Shown here one piece after another: positions 33,107 through 44,559 of a stretch of 64,000 bases of DNA. The notes beneath the pieces are model-generated. The model made no database searches, had not been told where the DNA came from, and saw only the letters and a program-made list of their open reading frames with translations. The stretch is from contig NZ_JAGGKE010000003.1 of assembly GCF_017873555.1 (NCBI RefSeq), forward strand, positions 124,001 through 188,000. Direction: 5' to 3'. Origin of the DNA: Halorubrum trapanicum (GTDB lineage: Archaea; Halobacteriota; Halobacteria; Halobacteriales; Haloferacaceae). Position numbers and translations under genes: made by a program. Numbering within the stretch: the stretch's first letter is position 1; the number at the start of each line of letters is the position of its first letter.

Positions 33107-33438
33107 CCGGGGACGGCGAGCCGACGGACGGCGGAAGGGACGGCGAGGCAGCCGCGAGCGACGGGTCGACCGACGACGACGCCACGGCCCTCCCGGTCAC
33201 CCTCTACACCCGCGAGGACTGCTCGCTGTGCGTCGTCGCCCGCGAGACGATCGAGTCGGTCGCGGCCGACCTCGACGGCGTGACGGTCGCGCTCGACGAG
33301 GTCGACGTCGACACGGACCCGGAGCTGGCCGAAGAGTACGGCGAGCGCGTCCCGTACGTGCTCGTCGACGGCCACCCGGCGTTCAAGTACGAGGTCGACG
33401 AGCGCGAGCTGCGCTTGAAGCTGTTGGCGGCGACCTGA
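33103..33438 (+). CDS. Glutaredoxin-like thioredoxin-fold protein
   Basis: 111 residues. After about 28 acidic disordered residues comes a thioredoxin fold: VTLYTREDCSLCVVARETI with redox pair CSLC (residues 40-43), then VALDEVDVDTDPELAEEYG and the cis-Pro motif RVPYVLVDG. It is probably a thiol-disulfide oxidoreductase using glutaredoxin-type chemistry; haloarchaea use gamma-glutamylcysteine instead of glutathione. It starts at GTG 33103 in a GTGA overlap, the last gene of the pyrG operon. Confidence 0.85.
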   Translation: MTGDGEPTDGGRDGEAAASDGSTDDDATALPVTLYTREDCSLCVVARETIESVAADLDGVTVALDEVDVDTDPELAEEYGERVPYVLVDGHPAFKYEVDERELRLKLLAAT

Positions 33439-33479
33439 CTCGGAAAACGCCGCGACCGACCGCGACGGACCGCTTCCTG

Positions 33480-35129
33480 CTACTCCTGCTTCTCGACCGT
33501 CTCCGCGCCGGGGGCGTTCGCCTTCACGCGCGTCACGGCCTCGACGGCGTTCGACCGGGAGGCGTACCCCTCGCCGGAGTCGGCGAGGACGTTGCCGTTG
33601 CGGTGGCGGAGCCGCCAGCGCCACTCCTCGGCGGCGTCCTCGTAGATCTCGAACGCCGCGCTGCCAGCCGCGAGGGCGCTCGCGTCGGGCGCGTACTCGC
33701 TCACGCGCTCGACGGCTTCGACGGCGTTCGACCGGGAGGCGTACCCCTCGCCGGAGTCGGCGATGACGTTCCCGTTGTCGTGGACGAGCCGCCAGCGCCA
33801 CGATCCGCCCCTGTCCTCGTAGGTCTCGAACGTCGCCTTGCTCTCGCCGTCGCCCGCTCGTCCCTCCGCGTCCTCGTCGTCGGGGAATTCGAGGCCCGCG
33901 CCGCCCGCGTTCGACCTGACGCTGTCGAGTCCCTGCTGGGCCTTCTGTCGGGAGGCGTACCCCTCGCCGGAGTCGGCGAGGACGTTGCCGTTCTCGTGGA
34001 CGAGCCGCCAGCGGTACTCGCCGGCGGCGTCGCGGAACACCTCGAACGCCGCGGGGTCGATCCGGAGGTAGTCCGCGGCCGCGACGTGGTCGCGCAGCTT
34101 CGAGAGCGCGCGCTTCGCGTTCGACCGGGAGGCGTACCCCTCGCCGGAGTCGCCGACGACGTTACCGTTGTCGTGGCGGAGTCGGAAGCGCCACTCGTCG
34201 GCGGCGTCCGCGTACAGCTCGAAGGTCGCTTGGCTCTCCGGTGCGTCGTCGTCGTCCGGGATGGCGACGTCCGGCTTCGCGGCGTCGGCCGGCTCCGGGC
34301 CGTCGTCGTCGGCGACCGCCTCCGCCTCCGCGACCGGGGTCTCGATCCGGAGGAGCCCCGCGCCGAGCGCGTTCCGCCGGACGCTGTGGAGGCCCTGCTG
34401 GGCCTTCCCGCGGCTGCTGTACCCCTGTCCGGACGAGGCGATGACGTTGCCGTTGCGGTGGCGGAGCCGCCAGCGGGGCTTCCCGCCCGCGTCCTCGAAC
34501 AGCTCGAACCGGGCCTTGCTCTCGCGCAGCGCCGCGGTCTCCGTCCGGGCCGATTCGAGCGCCGACTCCGTCTCCGACAGCTCCTCGCGGGTCGTTTCCA
34601 ACTCCGACTCGGTCGCGTCCAGCTCCGCGGTCGTCTCCTTGGCCGCCTCGGTCGCCGCGGCCGCCTCGCCCCGCAGCCGCTCGTAGTCTTCGTACACCGG
34701 ATCGGAGAGCAGCGGGACGACCGTCCCGGCGAGACCGATCAGCAGCAGTCCGACGCCGTACACCGTGATCACGGTCGGGTCGCCGGTCGCGGTGAACCAC
34801 CCGTCGGGGAAAATGTTTACGAACCACACGACGCCGAGGACGCTGACGGCCGTCCCCAGGTAGCCGAGGTAGGTTCCGGCTCGCCGGAGCGGGAAGCGGA
34901 TGACCGCCCCGAGCATGACGAAGGGCGGCGCCAGCGCCGCGAGCGCGTACGCGATCCCCCGCGTCGTCGACTCCGAGCCGGTGAGGAAGAACAGCGCGAC
35001 GCCGGCCAGCCCGAGCAGCATCCCGAACCCGAACAGCCAGTAGCCGTTCACCTCGTCGTTCGTCGTCGGCGTCCCGATCCGACGTTCGTACAGTCCGCCG
35101 GCCTGATCTGATTTGTTATCAGTTCCCAT
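33480..35129 (-). CDS. Membrane protein with five DUF1508/HVO_2922-type repeats
   Basis: 549 residues. Residues 1-140 hold four membrane segments (GYWLFGFGMLLGLAGVALFF and others), 150-190 a coiled coil (AAAATEAAKETTAELDATES), and then five copies of a DUF1508 (YegP-like) unit of about 50-60 residues with core W-R-W-R-L-x-H-x-N-G-N-V-x-A-x-S-G-x-G-Y. The last units end near the C-terminus. Function is unknown; single DUF1508 units form compact beta-alpha dimers. The ATG at 35129 has a CTTATAAC box at 35155-35162. A related two-unit protein lies at 53000-53650. Confidence 0.82.
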   Translation of the reverse strand: MGTDNKSDQAGGLYERRIGTPTTNDEVNGYWLFGFGMLLGLAGVALFFLTGSESTTRGIAYALAALAPPFVMLGAVIRFPLRRAGTYLGYLGTAVSVLGVVWFVNIFPDGWFTATGDPTVITVYGVGLLLIGLAGTVVPLLSDPVYEDYERLRGEAAAATEAAKETTAELDATESELETTREELSETESALESARTETAALRESKARFELFEDAGGKPRWRLRHRNGNVIASSGQGYSSRGKAQQGLHSVRRNALGAGLLRIETPVAEAEAVADDDGPEPADAAKPDVAIPDDDDAPESQATFELYADAADEWRFRLRHDNGNVVGDSGEGYASRSNAKRALSKLRDHVAAADYLRIDPAAFEVFRDAAGEYRWRLVHENGNVLADSGEGYASRQKAQQGLDSVRSNAGGAGLEFPDDEDAEGRAGDGESKATFETYEDRGGSWRWRLVHDNGNVIADSGEGYASRSNAVEAVERVSEYAPDASALAAGSAAFEIYEDAAEEWRWRLRHRNGNVLADSGEGYASRSNAVEAVTRVKANAPGAETVEKQE

Positions 35130-35165
35130 ATTCAAGGACAACTCCGGCTACCCGGTTATAAGTAG

Positions 35166-38684
<3,519 letters not shown>

Positions 38685-38757
38685 CGGCGAGTCGATTCTC
38701 GGCGGAGCCGTTCGAGAAAAACTGTCCGGACGAGTCGGTGAAACGACCCGACCGGAG

Positions 38758-40173
38758 TCAGACGAGCGGAACGATCCTGGAGACGATCAGCACGGTCACG
38801 AGCCCGGTCACCGAGATGATCGTCGTGAGGGCGGTCCACGTCTGGAGCGTCTCCCGCTTGGTGAGTCCTCCGATCTCGCTGACGAGCCAGAAGCCGGAGT
38901 CGTTGAACCACGAGAAGATGTTCCCGCCGGCGCCGATGACCATCACGAGGTAGGCCGGGTGGACGGTCAGCTGGCCGGTGAGCGGCGCCATGATCCCCGC
39001 GGCGGTCAGCATCGCGGCCGTGGCCGACCCCTGTGCGACGCGCACGATCGCGGCGATGAGCCAGGCCGTGATCAGCAGGCCGATACCCACTTCCTGGAGC
39101 GCGTTGGCCAGGTAGTCACCGATCCCGGAGGCGGCGAGCAGCGCGCCGAACGCCCCGCCGGCCGCCGTGATCGCGGCGATGTTCCCGCCGCTCTGGAGCG
39201 CTTCGGTGAGTTCGTCGCTCCACTCGCTCTGACTCATGTCTTCGAAGCGGTAGAACGTGTACGCGGCCGCGAGCGCGGCGATCGTCAGCGCGACGTTCTT
39301 GTTCCCGATGAAGTCCGTGACCGGTTGTACCGAGGTCAGGACCGGAAACAGGTCTTGGAACGTGTTGACGAACGTCGAGGACGCGATCAGCAGGACCGCA
39401 AGCAGGATCGGCGCCAGCGACTCGATCACTCCCGGAAGCTCGCTGGTCGGCCGGTCCGCGACCTCCTGTAGCTCGTCCGTCGAGGTCGACATCGTGTCTC
39501 GCAGCGGAATGTCGAGCCGGTTGTTGATCCAGCGTCCGTAGACGAGTCCGGAGACGATCGCTGCCGGGATGGCGACCACCAGTCCGACGACGATGGTCGT
39601 GAACAGGTTGCTCCCGACCTGATCGGCGACCGCGAGCGGGCCGGGCGTGGGCGGGACGAACACGTGCGTCGTCGCGGCCCCCGCGCCGACGACGACGATG
39701 AACAGCGTGTAGTCCCGACCGACGCGGGCGCGCATCGACCGGGCGAGCGGTGCCATGAGGTAGAACACGCTGTCGAAGAACACCGGAATCGCGAGCACCG
39801 AACTGCTCCCGAGCAGCGCGATGTCCGAGTTGCTCTCGCCGAGTACGCCTTGGAACCCGCGGACGATCCGCTGTGCCGCGCCGCTCTCTAACATCCCTTT
39901 CCCGATTATCGCGGCCATCAGGATCGGTATCCCGATCCCCGCCATACCGTTGCCGAACGCCGTCGCGACTTGGCTGCCGGCGTCGGCGGCTGTGAAGTCG
40001 GCGACGAAGATCGTGTTCACTACGCCGACCAGGAACGCCGAGATGATCAGCCCGATGAACGCCGGGAGGTCCAGCCACACCAGTAGGGCCACCACAATTA
40101 TCAGGCCAATTATGAACGTTAGTAGCGGACTGTGCGCAAACTCGACAGCTGCCTGAAGTGGTATCGGAACCAT
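38758..40173 (-). CDS. GntP family gluconate/organic acid permease
   Basis: 471 residues with about 12 hydrophobic segments. GntP-type motifs are visible: GNGMAGIGIPILMAAIIGK, PVFFDSVFYLMAPLARSM, THVFVPPTPGPLAVADQ, and the late GSATAAMLTAAGIMAP and SWFNDSGFWLV. Members are proton symporters for gluconate, related sugar acids or D-serine; the exact substrate cannot be assigned. The ATG at 40173 is preceded by a strongly A/T-rich promoter (40195-40208) and a perfect palindrome, so it is probably regulated. It is convergent with ligA. Confidence 0.93.
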   Translation of the reverse strand: MVPIPLQAAVEFAHSPLLTFIIGLIIVVALLVWLDLPAFIGLIISAFLVGVVNTIFVADFTAADAGSQVATAFGNGMAGIGIPILMAAIIGKGMLESGAAQRIVRGFQGVLGESNSDIALLGSSSVLAIPVFFDSVFYLMAPLARSMRARVGRDYTLFIVVVGAGAATTHVFVPPTPGPLAVADQVGSNLFTTIVVGLVVAIPAAIVSGLVYGRWINNRLDIPLRDTMSTSTDELQEVADRPTSELPGVIESLAPILLAVLLIASSTFVNTFQDLFPVLTSVQPVTDFIGNKNVALTIAALAAAYTFYRFEDMSQSEWSDELTEALQSGGNIAAITAAGGAFGALLAASGIGDYLANALQEVGIGLLITAWLIAAIVRVAQGSATAAMLTAAGIMAPLTGQLTVHPAYLVMVIGAGGNIFSWFNDSGFWLVSEIGGLTKRETLQTWTALTTIISVTGLVTVLIVSRIVPLV

Positions 40174-40184
40174 ACCGATGAGGT

Positions 40185-40208
40185 ATGTATGATATTATCA
40201 TTTAAATT
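40185..40208 (-). promoter_or_regulatory. Promoter and palindromic operator candidate of the gntP gene
   Basis: On the minus strand ATTTAAATGATAATATC (40192-40208) contains the TATA box 20-35 nt before the ATG at 40173. Overlapping it is ATGATATTATCAT, a perfect palindrome around one base (about 40188-40200), likely to be a repressor site. A second inverted pair, ATCGG-N7-CCGAT, spans the start codon. Confidence 0.5.
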
Positions 40209-40455
40209 TTTCCACGAGGACAGATCTCCGTTCATAAGCGTTAAAACGCCCAAAATCTGTTCTCTTTCTCCCGCCTACCGGTTCGTCTCGCTTGGCGAAA
40301 AGCAGTCAGAGAACTACGAATTGATCTTTATTACTTTTGAGCAAACACTTCCGACGGCGGCAGACTGGTGTGTTCTCCGACATAGTTCTCGAGTGAACGG
40401 GCGTTGCGCGTCTCGACCCGCAACCCTTTATCAACTCACGCCGGAACCGGAAGGC
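40209..40455. other. Intergenic region between gntP and the ABC exporter
   Basis: About 250 nt of lower G+C DNA. CTTTATCA at 40427-40434 is a TATA candidate for the ABC ATPase at 40456. Plus-strand open reading through it (from 40132) lacks haloarchaeal codon bias and is not counted as a gene. No repeat or RNA gene was recognised here. Confidence 0.4.
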
Positions 40456-41442
40456 ATGACCGCGATCGAACTGCGGAGTGTGACGAAGGCGTTCGCCGAC
40501 GTCACGGCCGTTCATGACCTCGACCTCACCGTCGAAGACGGCGAGGTGTACGGGTTCCTCGGGCCGAACGGCGCCGGCAAGTCCACGACGATCGACATGC
40601 TCCTCGACCTCGTCCGCCCCACTACGGGGACGGTCCGCGTCCTCGGGGCCGACGTCGCGGCCGACGGGGTCGAGATCCGCCGGCGGACCGGTGTGCTCCC
40701 GGACGGCTTCTCGGTGTACAACCGGCTTTCCGGGCGAAAACACGTCGAGTTCGCCGTCGAGTCGAAGGACGCGGACGACGACCCGGACGCGCTGCTCGAC
40801 CGCGTCGGTCTCGACGGCGACGGCGACCGCTCCGCCGGCGAGTACTCGAAGGGGATGCGCCAGCGGCTCGCCCTCGCGATGGCGCTCGTCGGCGACCCCG
40901 ACCTGCTGATCCTCGACGAGCCCTCCTCCGGTCTCGACCCCGCCGGGGCGAAGGAGATGCGCGAAATCGTCCGGACGGAGGCCGACCGCGGCGCCACCGT
41001 CTTCTTCTCGTCGCACCTCCTCGGGCAGGTCGACGCCGTCTGCGACCGCGTCGGCATCCTCCGCGACGGCGAGCTGGTCGCCGAGGACTCCGTCGAGGGC
41101 CTCCGCGAGGCGGTCGGCGGCGAGGAGACGCTGGAGGTCGCGGCCGCGGGCGCCGACGACGACGCGGTCGCGGCGGTCCGCGCGCTCGCCGGCGTCTCCG
41201 GCGTCACCCGCGATGGCGACGATCTGGTGGTGAACTGCGCCAGCGACGCGAAGACCGACGTGATCGCCGCCCTGGAGGACGCCGGCGTCGCGGTCGACGA
41301 CTTCCACACCCGCGAGGCGTCGCTGGAGGACCTCTTCTTGGCGTACACGGAAGGCGACGCGGCGGAGCGCGACGGCGGCGTCCCCGATTCCGCACCTGAC
41401 GCGGCGGACGACGATCCGGTGACCGAGGAGGTGGACCGATGA
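40456..41442 (+). CDS. ABC-2 type exporter, ATP-binding protein
   Basis: 328 residues. Walker A GFLGPNGAGKSTTIDML (about 34-50), Q-loop region RRTGVLPDGFSVYNRL, signature YSKGMRQRLALAMALV, Walker B LLILDEPSSGLDP, and H-loop FFSSHLLGQVD. The C-terminal 100 residues form an accessory domain ending in LEDLFLAYTEGDAAERDGG. This layout is typical of export systems (CcmA/NatA/NosF-like). It partners with the permease at 41439, which overlaps its stop as ATGA. The ATG at 40456 follows the TATA at 40427-40434. Confidence 0.93.
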   Translation: MTAIELRSVTKAFADVTAVHDLDLTVEDGEVYGFLGPNGAGKSTTIDMLLDLVRPTTGTVRVLGADVAADGVEIRRRTGVLPDGFSVYNRLSGRKHVEFAVESKDADDDPDALLDRVGLDGDGDRSAGEYSKGMRQRLALAMALVGDPDLLILDEPSSGLDPAGAKEMREIVRTEADRGATVFFSSHLLGQVDAVCDRVGILRDGELVAEDSVEGLREAVGGEETLEVAAAGADDDAVAAVRALAGVSGVTRDGDDLVVNCASDAKTDVIAALEDAGVAVDDFHTREASLEDLFLAYTEGDAAERDGGVPDSAPDAADDDPVTEEVDR

Positions 41443-42254
41443 GCCTCGCCGCGATCGCCCGGAAGGACTTCCAGGAGACGGTCCGGTCGCGCGGCATGAT
41501 CGCTCTCGTGGCGCTGTTCTCGCTGCTCGTCGCGGCGTTCGCGTACGCCGTGCGGCCGACGGGCGGGAACGAGCAGTTCGCCACCGAGGTGCTGTTGAGC
41601 GTCTTCATCGGTCCCGTTCTCGTGACGACGCTCGTGCCGCTCGTCGGCGTCGTCGTCGGCTACAACGCGGTCAGCGGCGAGCGCGAGTCCGGCTCGCTGA
41701 AGCTCCTCCTGTCGCTGCCGCACTCGCGGGCCGACGTCGTCTTCGGCAAGGTCGTCGGCCGCGGCGCGGCGCTCGCCCTCGCGGTGTTCGCCGGCTTCCT
41801 GCTCCCCGCGCTGGTGTTGATGGTCGCTCCCGTCGTGTTCAACGCCGGCGCGTTCCTCGGATACACCGTGTTCGCGGCCGCGCTCGGCGTCGTGTTCGTC
41901 GCCATCTCCGTCGGCTGTTCGGCGGCGTCGTCGACCCAGCGCCGGACGCTCATCGGCGGCGTCGCGATCTACGTCCTCTTCGTCATCCTGTGGAGCACGC
42001 TCACCGGCCGGCTGGTCGGGGCCGCCAGCCCCCTCGTCGACGCGCTCCCGGTGTCGGCGACGCAGCTCCGGGTGTTCCTTCAGGTGTCGAATCCCACGAC
42101 CGCGGTGGAGGCGTTATCGAACGCCTTCCTCGGCCAACAGCTGTTCAGCGGCGAGACCGCGAACCAGCAGCTCTCGGCGGCCGCGATGCTCGTTTTCTGG
42201 ACGCTCGCGCCGCCGCTCGCGGGACTCCTGAAGTTCGACGCGGACGATCTGTAA
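41439..42254 (+). CDS. ABC-2 type exporter, permease subunit
   Basis: 271 residues, six hydrophobic segments. It begins SLAAIARKDFQETVRSRGM, the cytoplasmic entry helix typical of ABC-2/NosY-type permeases. A characteristic GERESGSLKLLLSLPHSRADV loop sits after the second segment. It pairs with the upstream ATPase (4-nt overlap) to export an unknown substrate. No copper-related genes such as nosD or nosL lie nearby, so the Nos link is not supported. Confidence 0.9.
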   Translation: MSLAAIARKDFQETVRSRGMIALVALFSLLVAAFAYAVRPTGGNEQFATEVLLSVFIGPVLVTTLVPLVGVVVGYNAVSGERESGSLKLLLSLPHSRADVVFGKVVGRGAALALAVFAGFLLPALVLMVAPVVFNAGAFLGYTVFAAALGVVFVAISVGCSAASSTQRRTLIGGVAIYVLFVILWSTLTGRLVGAASPLVDALPVSATQLRVFLQVSNPTTAVEALSNAFLGQQLFSGETANQQLSAAAMLVFWTLAPPLAGLLKFDADDL

Positions 42255-42348
42255 GCGATCCACCCTTCTCGGATCGCGACAGTTCGGAAGGATCTGTCGA
42301 AATACGCGAGCACGGCCGACACCCGTTTTTATTTTCTGAGTTCGTAGC

Positions 42349-42385
42349 CTAGATATTTTTCACATCTTAATATGTATGGAGAATT
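42349..42385 (+). promoter_or_regulatory. Promoter region of the MjaI-type R-M operon with a CTAG site
   Basis: A CTAG tetramer (42349-42352) lies 34 nt before the ATG at 42386, followed by a very A/T-rich GATATTTTT and CTTAATATG (42366-42374). The TATA element is not unambiguous. Because CTAG is the expected target of this R-M system and is rare in the window, its presence in the promoter could allow methylation-sensitive expression; that is inference. Confidence 0.4.
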
Positions 42386-43048
42386 ATGTCCGGAGAAGAC
42401 GAGTTCAGGATATCTGAGGATGAGCGTGACCGATTAGTTGCAGAGGAGGTTGAGGGGTTCCCGGTCGACAATCCGAAATACACGACGTACCTGTTGAGAC
42501 CCGCGGTCAACCTCTCACAGTCTAACCGTCCGAAGGTAGTCGGACAAATGAGTGATATTATCGAGGAGTTCCGGCAGAAACACCCTGATGGGACGTTTGA
42601 AGACTGGGTGAACTACTACAAAGAGGAGTACGACGGAGACGATCGACTTGCGGAAGCCACCGAGATCGCGTACCCGATGGTTGAAAAAATGCGAGCTGCG
42701 TTCGAGCAGATTAACGAGGATATGACACATGACTTTCTTCGTGATCTGGTCCTGTTCAAAACCTACGAGGGCTTCGACGTTCAGGAAACGGTACTGAGGA
42801 AACTGGGCGAGATGTACGATGAAGATGTGACTCGTGCGACCGCTGAGGACGAAAGCAAAGGTATTGACGGCTACATCGGTGACCAGCCTGTTCAAATTAA
42901 ACCAGTCACATACCCGGACGACCTTCAGGAGGGAATCGATGTCCCGATCGTCACCTATGACGAGAACAAATCGAACAAAGCGATGACGGTCAACGCGTCC
43001 GAATTAAGCGAGGAGATGTACAGCGAAAGCGGAGACGAGGATGACTGA
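42386..43048 (+). CDS. MjaI-family type II restriction endonuclease (predicted CTAG)
   Basis: 220 residues. The N-terminal LLRPAVNLSQSNRPKVVGQM followed by SDIIEEFRQKHPDGTFEDW matches, as I recall it, the opening of the MjaI restriction nuclease family (NLA...RPKVVGQMS). DLVLFKTYEGFDVQETVL and the late KGIDGYIGDQPVQIKPVTY form a PD-(D/E)XK-like D...QIK site. MjaI cuts CTAG, and the next gene encodes a CTAG-type methylase, supporting the assignment. Codon use and A/T content are unlike the host average, indicating transfer. The ATG at 42386 opens the frame. Confidence 0.82.
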   Translation: MSGEDEFRISEDERDRLVAEEVEGFPVDNPKYTTYLLRPAVNLSQSNRPKVVGQMSDIIEEFRQKHPDGTFEDWVNYYKEEYDGDDRLAEATEIAYPMVEKMRAAFEQINEDMTHDFLRDLVLFKTYEGFDVQETVLRKLGEMYDEDVTRATAEDESKGIDGYIGDQPVQIKPVTYPDDLQEGIDVPIVTYDENKSNKAMTVNASELSEEMYSESGDEDD

Positions 43049-43098
43049 TCCCGAACTCCACCAATAACTACAAACACCCGCATGAGTAGCTTGTACGC

Positions 43099-44211
43099 AT
43101 GGAAACTGCCCACGATATTTTCATCGGGAACTCGCACTCGCTGTCAGAGATAGAGGACGACGGTGTCGAACTCGTCGTGACTTCTCCGCCGTACCCGATG
43201 ATCGAGATGTGGGACGACCTCTTCTTCTCGCTGAACGCAGACATCGAAACGTCTCTCGACGACGGTGACGGTCGGCGGGCCTTCGACCTGATGCACGAGG
43301 AACTCGCCAAGACGTGGGACGAAGTCGAACGGGTCCTCGTTGACGGCGGCATTGCGTGTATTAATATCGGAGACGCGACTCGGAAGGTGGACGACAGTTT
43401 CAGAGTCTACCAGAACCACGCGCGTATCACCGAGTACTTCGACGACATGGGGTTCGAACCCCTCCCGGACATCCTCTGGCGAAAACCCGCCAACTCGGCG
43501 GCGAAGTTCATGGGATCGGGGATGATGCCGCCGAACGCGTACGCGACGCTCGAACACGAGTACCTGCTCGTCTTCCGGAATGGGAAACAGAGCCGAGAGT
43601 TCCCGTCCGGGAACGACGTCCGATACGAGTCGGCGTACTTCTGGGAAGAGCGTAACGAGTGGTTCTCAGACGTCTGGGAAGACGTTCGCGGAACGTCTCA
43701 GGAGCTAGCGGACGCCGATACCGAACTCAGGGACCGTTCGGCCGCGTACCCGTTGGAAATCCCGTATCGGCTCATCAACATGTACAGCGTCTACGGTGAC
43801 ACCGTTCTCGACCCGTTCTGGGGAACCGGAACGACCTCTCTGGCGGCGATGATCGCCGGCCGGAACTCCGTCGGCTACGAACTCCGAGAAGAGTTCACGG
43901 AGGTCTTCGACGCCGCTGTTTCCGAGGTTGCGGAGCTCGCTCACGCCACGGTGTCGAAACGAATTCGAGACCACGAGGAGTTCGTCGAGCAACGCTTGGA
44001 AGACGGCAAGGAGTTCAAATACGACGCCGAAAACTACGACTTCCCGGTCACGACGAAACAAGAGAAGCTGCTCCAACTCTACACGATCGACGACGTCGAG
44101 CAGACGGCGGACGGATACACCGTAACGCACACACCGTACAACGAATCCGAGTCAATCGCCTCAGGATCGGGAGATCAGGGACAGGCAACCCTCGGAAGTC
44201 AGTTCCAGTAG
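43099..44211 (+). CDS. Predicted CTAG-specific N4-cytosine DNA methyltransferase
   Basis: 370 residues, beta-class amino-methyltransferase order: catalytic TSPPYPMIEMWDD near residue 30, then a long variable region, and the SAM-binding DPFWGTGTTSLAAMIAGR near 235. The TSPPYPMI(E)MWD motif is characteristic of MjaI/MthZI/Zim-type enzymes that modify CTAG, where the SPPY form implies N4-cytosine. It protects DNA against the preceding nuclease, 50 nt upstream. Most haloarchaea carry only an orphan CTAG methylase; here it is paired with its nuclease. The C-terminal 90 residues are helical and acidic. Confidence 0.88.
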   Translation: METAHDIFIGNSHSLSEIEDDGVELVVTSPPYPMIEMWDDLFFSLNADIETSLDDGDGRRAFDLMHEELAKTWDEVERVLVDGGIACINIGDATRKVDDSFRVYQNHARITEYFDDMGFEPLPDILWRKPANSAAKFMGSGMMPPNAYATLEHEYLLVFRNGKQSREFPSGNDVRYESAYFWEERNEWFSDVWEDVRGTSQELADADTELRDRSAAYPLEIPYRLINMYSVYGDTVLDPFWGTGTTSLAAMIAGRNSVGYELREEFTEVFDAAVSEVAELAHATVSKRIRDHEEFVEQRLEDGKEFKYDAENYDFPVTTKQEKLLQLYTIDDVEQTADGYTVTHTPYNESESIASGSGDQGQATLGSQFQ

Positions 44212-44246
44212 TTTCCCCCAAAGAGTTCGAACCGCGCCCCTCCACA

Positions 44247-44300
44247 CCTGCGGCTCGCGAGTTGCTCGCCGCAGGAAGTGGGCTCGGGCGGGTTCGAACC
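44247..44300 (-). repeat. Partial tRNA-Val 3' end with trailer hairpin, duplicate copy
   Basis: The 24 bases AGTGGGCTCGGGCGGGTTCGAACC at 44277-44300 (given here as two parts: AGTGGGCTCGGG and CGGGTTCGAACC) repeat the 3' end of the tRNA-Val gene at 44424-44447. Both copies are preceded on the plus strand by a hairpin: here CCTGCGGC/GCCGCAGG (44247-44275) with loop TCGCGAGTTGCTC. The whole unit is a tandem duplicate of 44389-44450, a typical scar of integration at a tRNA 3' end, though no integrase gene is nearby. Confidence 0.65.
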
Positions 44301-44354
44301 TCGGTCGCTCCCGTTCGCTCGCTGCTCGCGGCTTCGCCGCTCGCTCACCTCCCG

Positions 44355-44379
44355 CTCCCTGCTTCGAACCCGCCCTCGA
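44355..44379 (+). repeat. Inverted fragment of the tRNA-Val T arm
   Basis: TTCGAACCCGCCC at 44363-44375 is the exact reverse complement of GGGCGGGTTCGAA in the duplicate at 44286-44298, so the two could pair across about 65 nt of G/C-rich repeats (GCTCGCTGCTCGCGGCTTCG). It indicates repeated rearrangement beside the tRNA. Confidence 0.45.
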
Positions 44380-44388
44380 ACACGCACG

Positions 44389-44422
44389 TTGCTGTCGCTC
44401 GCGGAGTTGCTCGCGACAGCAA
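44389..44422 (-). terminator. Trailer hairpin of tRNA-Val
   Basis: TTGCTGTCGC (44389-44398) pairs perfectly with GCGACAGCAA (44413-44422), loop TCGCGGAGTTGCTC. It begins four bases past the tRNA 3' end on the transcribed minus strand. The loop is nearly the same as in the duplicate unit, while all the stem bases differ but still pair. It may terminate or process the tRNA transcript. Confidence 0.5.
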
Positions 44423-44425
44423 TAG

Positions 44426-44499
44426 TGGGCTCGGGCGGGTTCGAACCGCCGATCTCAGCCTTGTAAAGGCCGCGTCATAACCAGCTAGACCACGAGCCC
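44426..44499 (-). tRNA. tRNA-Val (anticodon UAC)
   Basis: 74 nt. The acceptor GGGCTCG pairs with CGAGCCC, discriminator A, no encoded CCA. The D arm is GTCTAGCTGGTTATGAC, the anticodon arm CGGCC-TTTACAA-GGCTG (anticodon TAC), and the T arm GGCGG-TTCGAAC-CCGCC. The D arm contains one of the window's few CTAG tetramers (44485-44488), in a place where sequence is constrained by RNA function. Its 3' end is duplicated about 150 nt downstream on its own strand. Confidence 0.95.
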
Positions 44500-44559
44500 T
44501 CACCGAAACAACCCTCCGAGAGCGGAAAACGATTTCCTTCCGCGACGCGAACCTCGACC

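Noticed and set aside
42255-42385. Left attachment-site copy of tRNA-Val for the CTAG R-M island
   Set aside because: I looked for the tRNA-Val 3' end here and found none, so a simple att-bounded integration is not supported.
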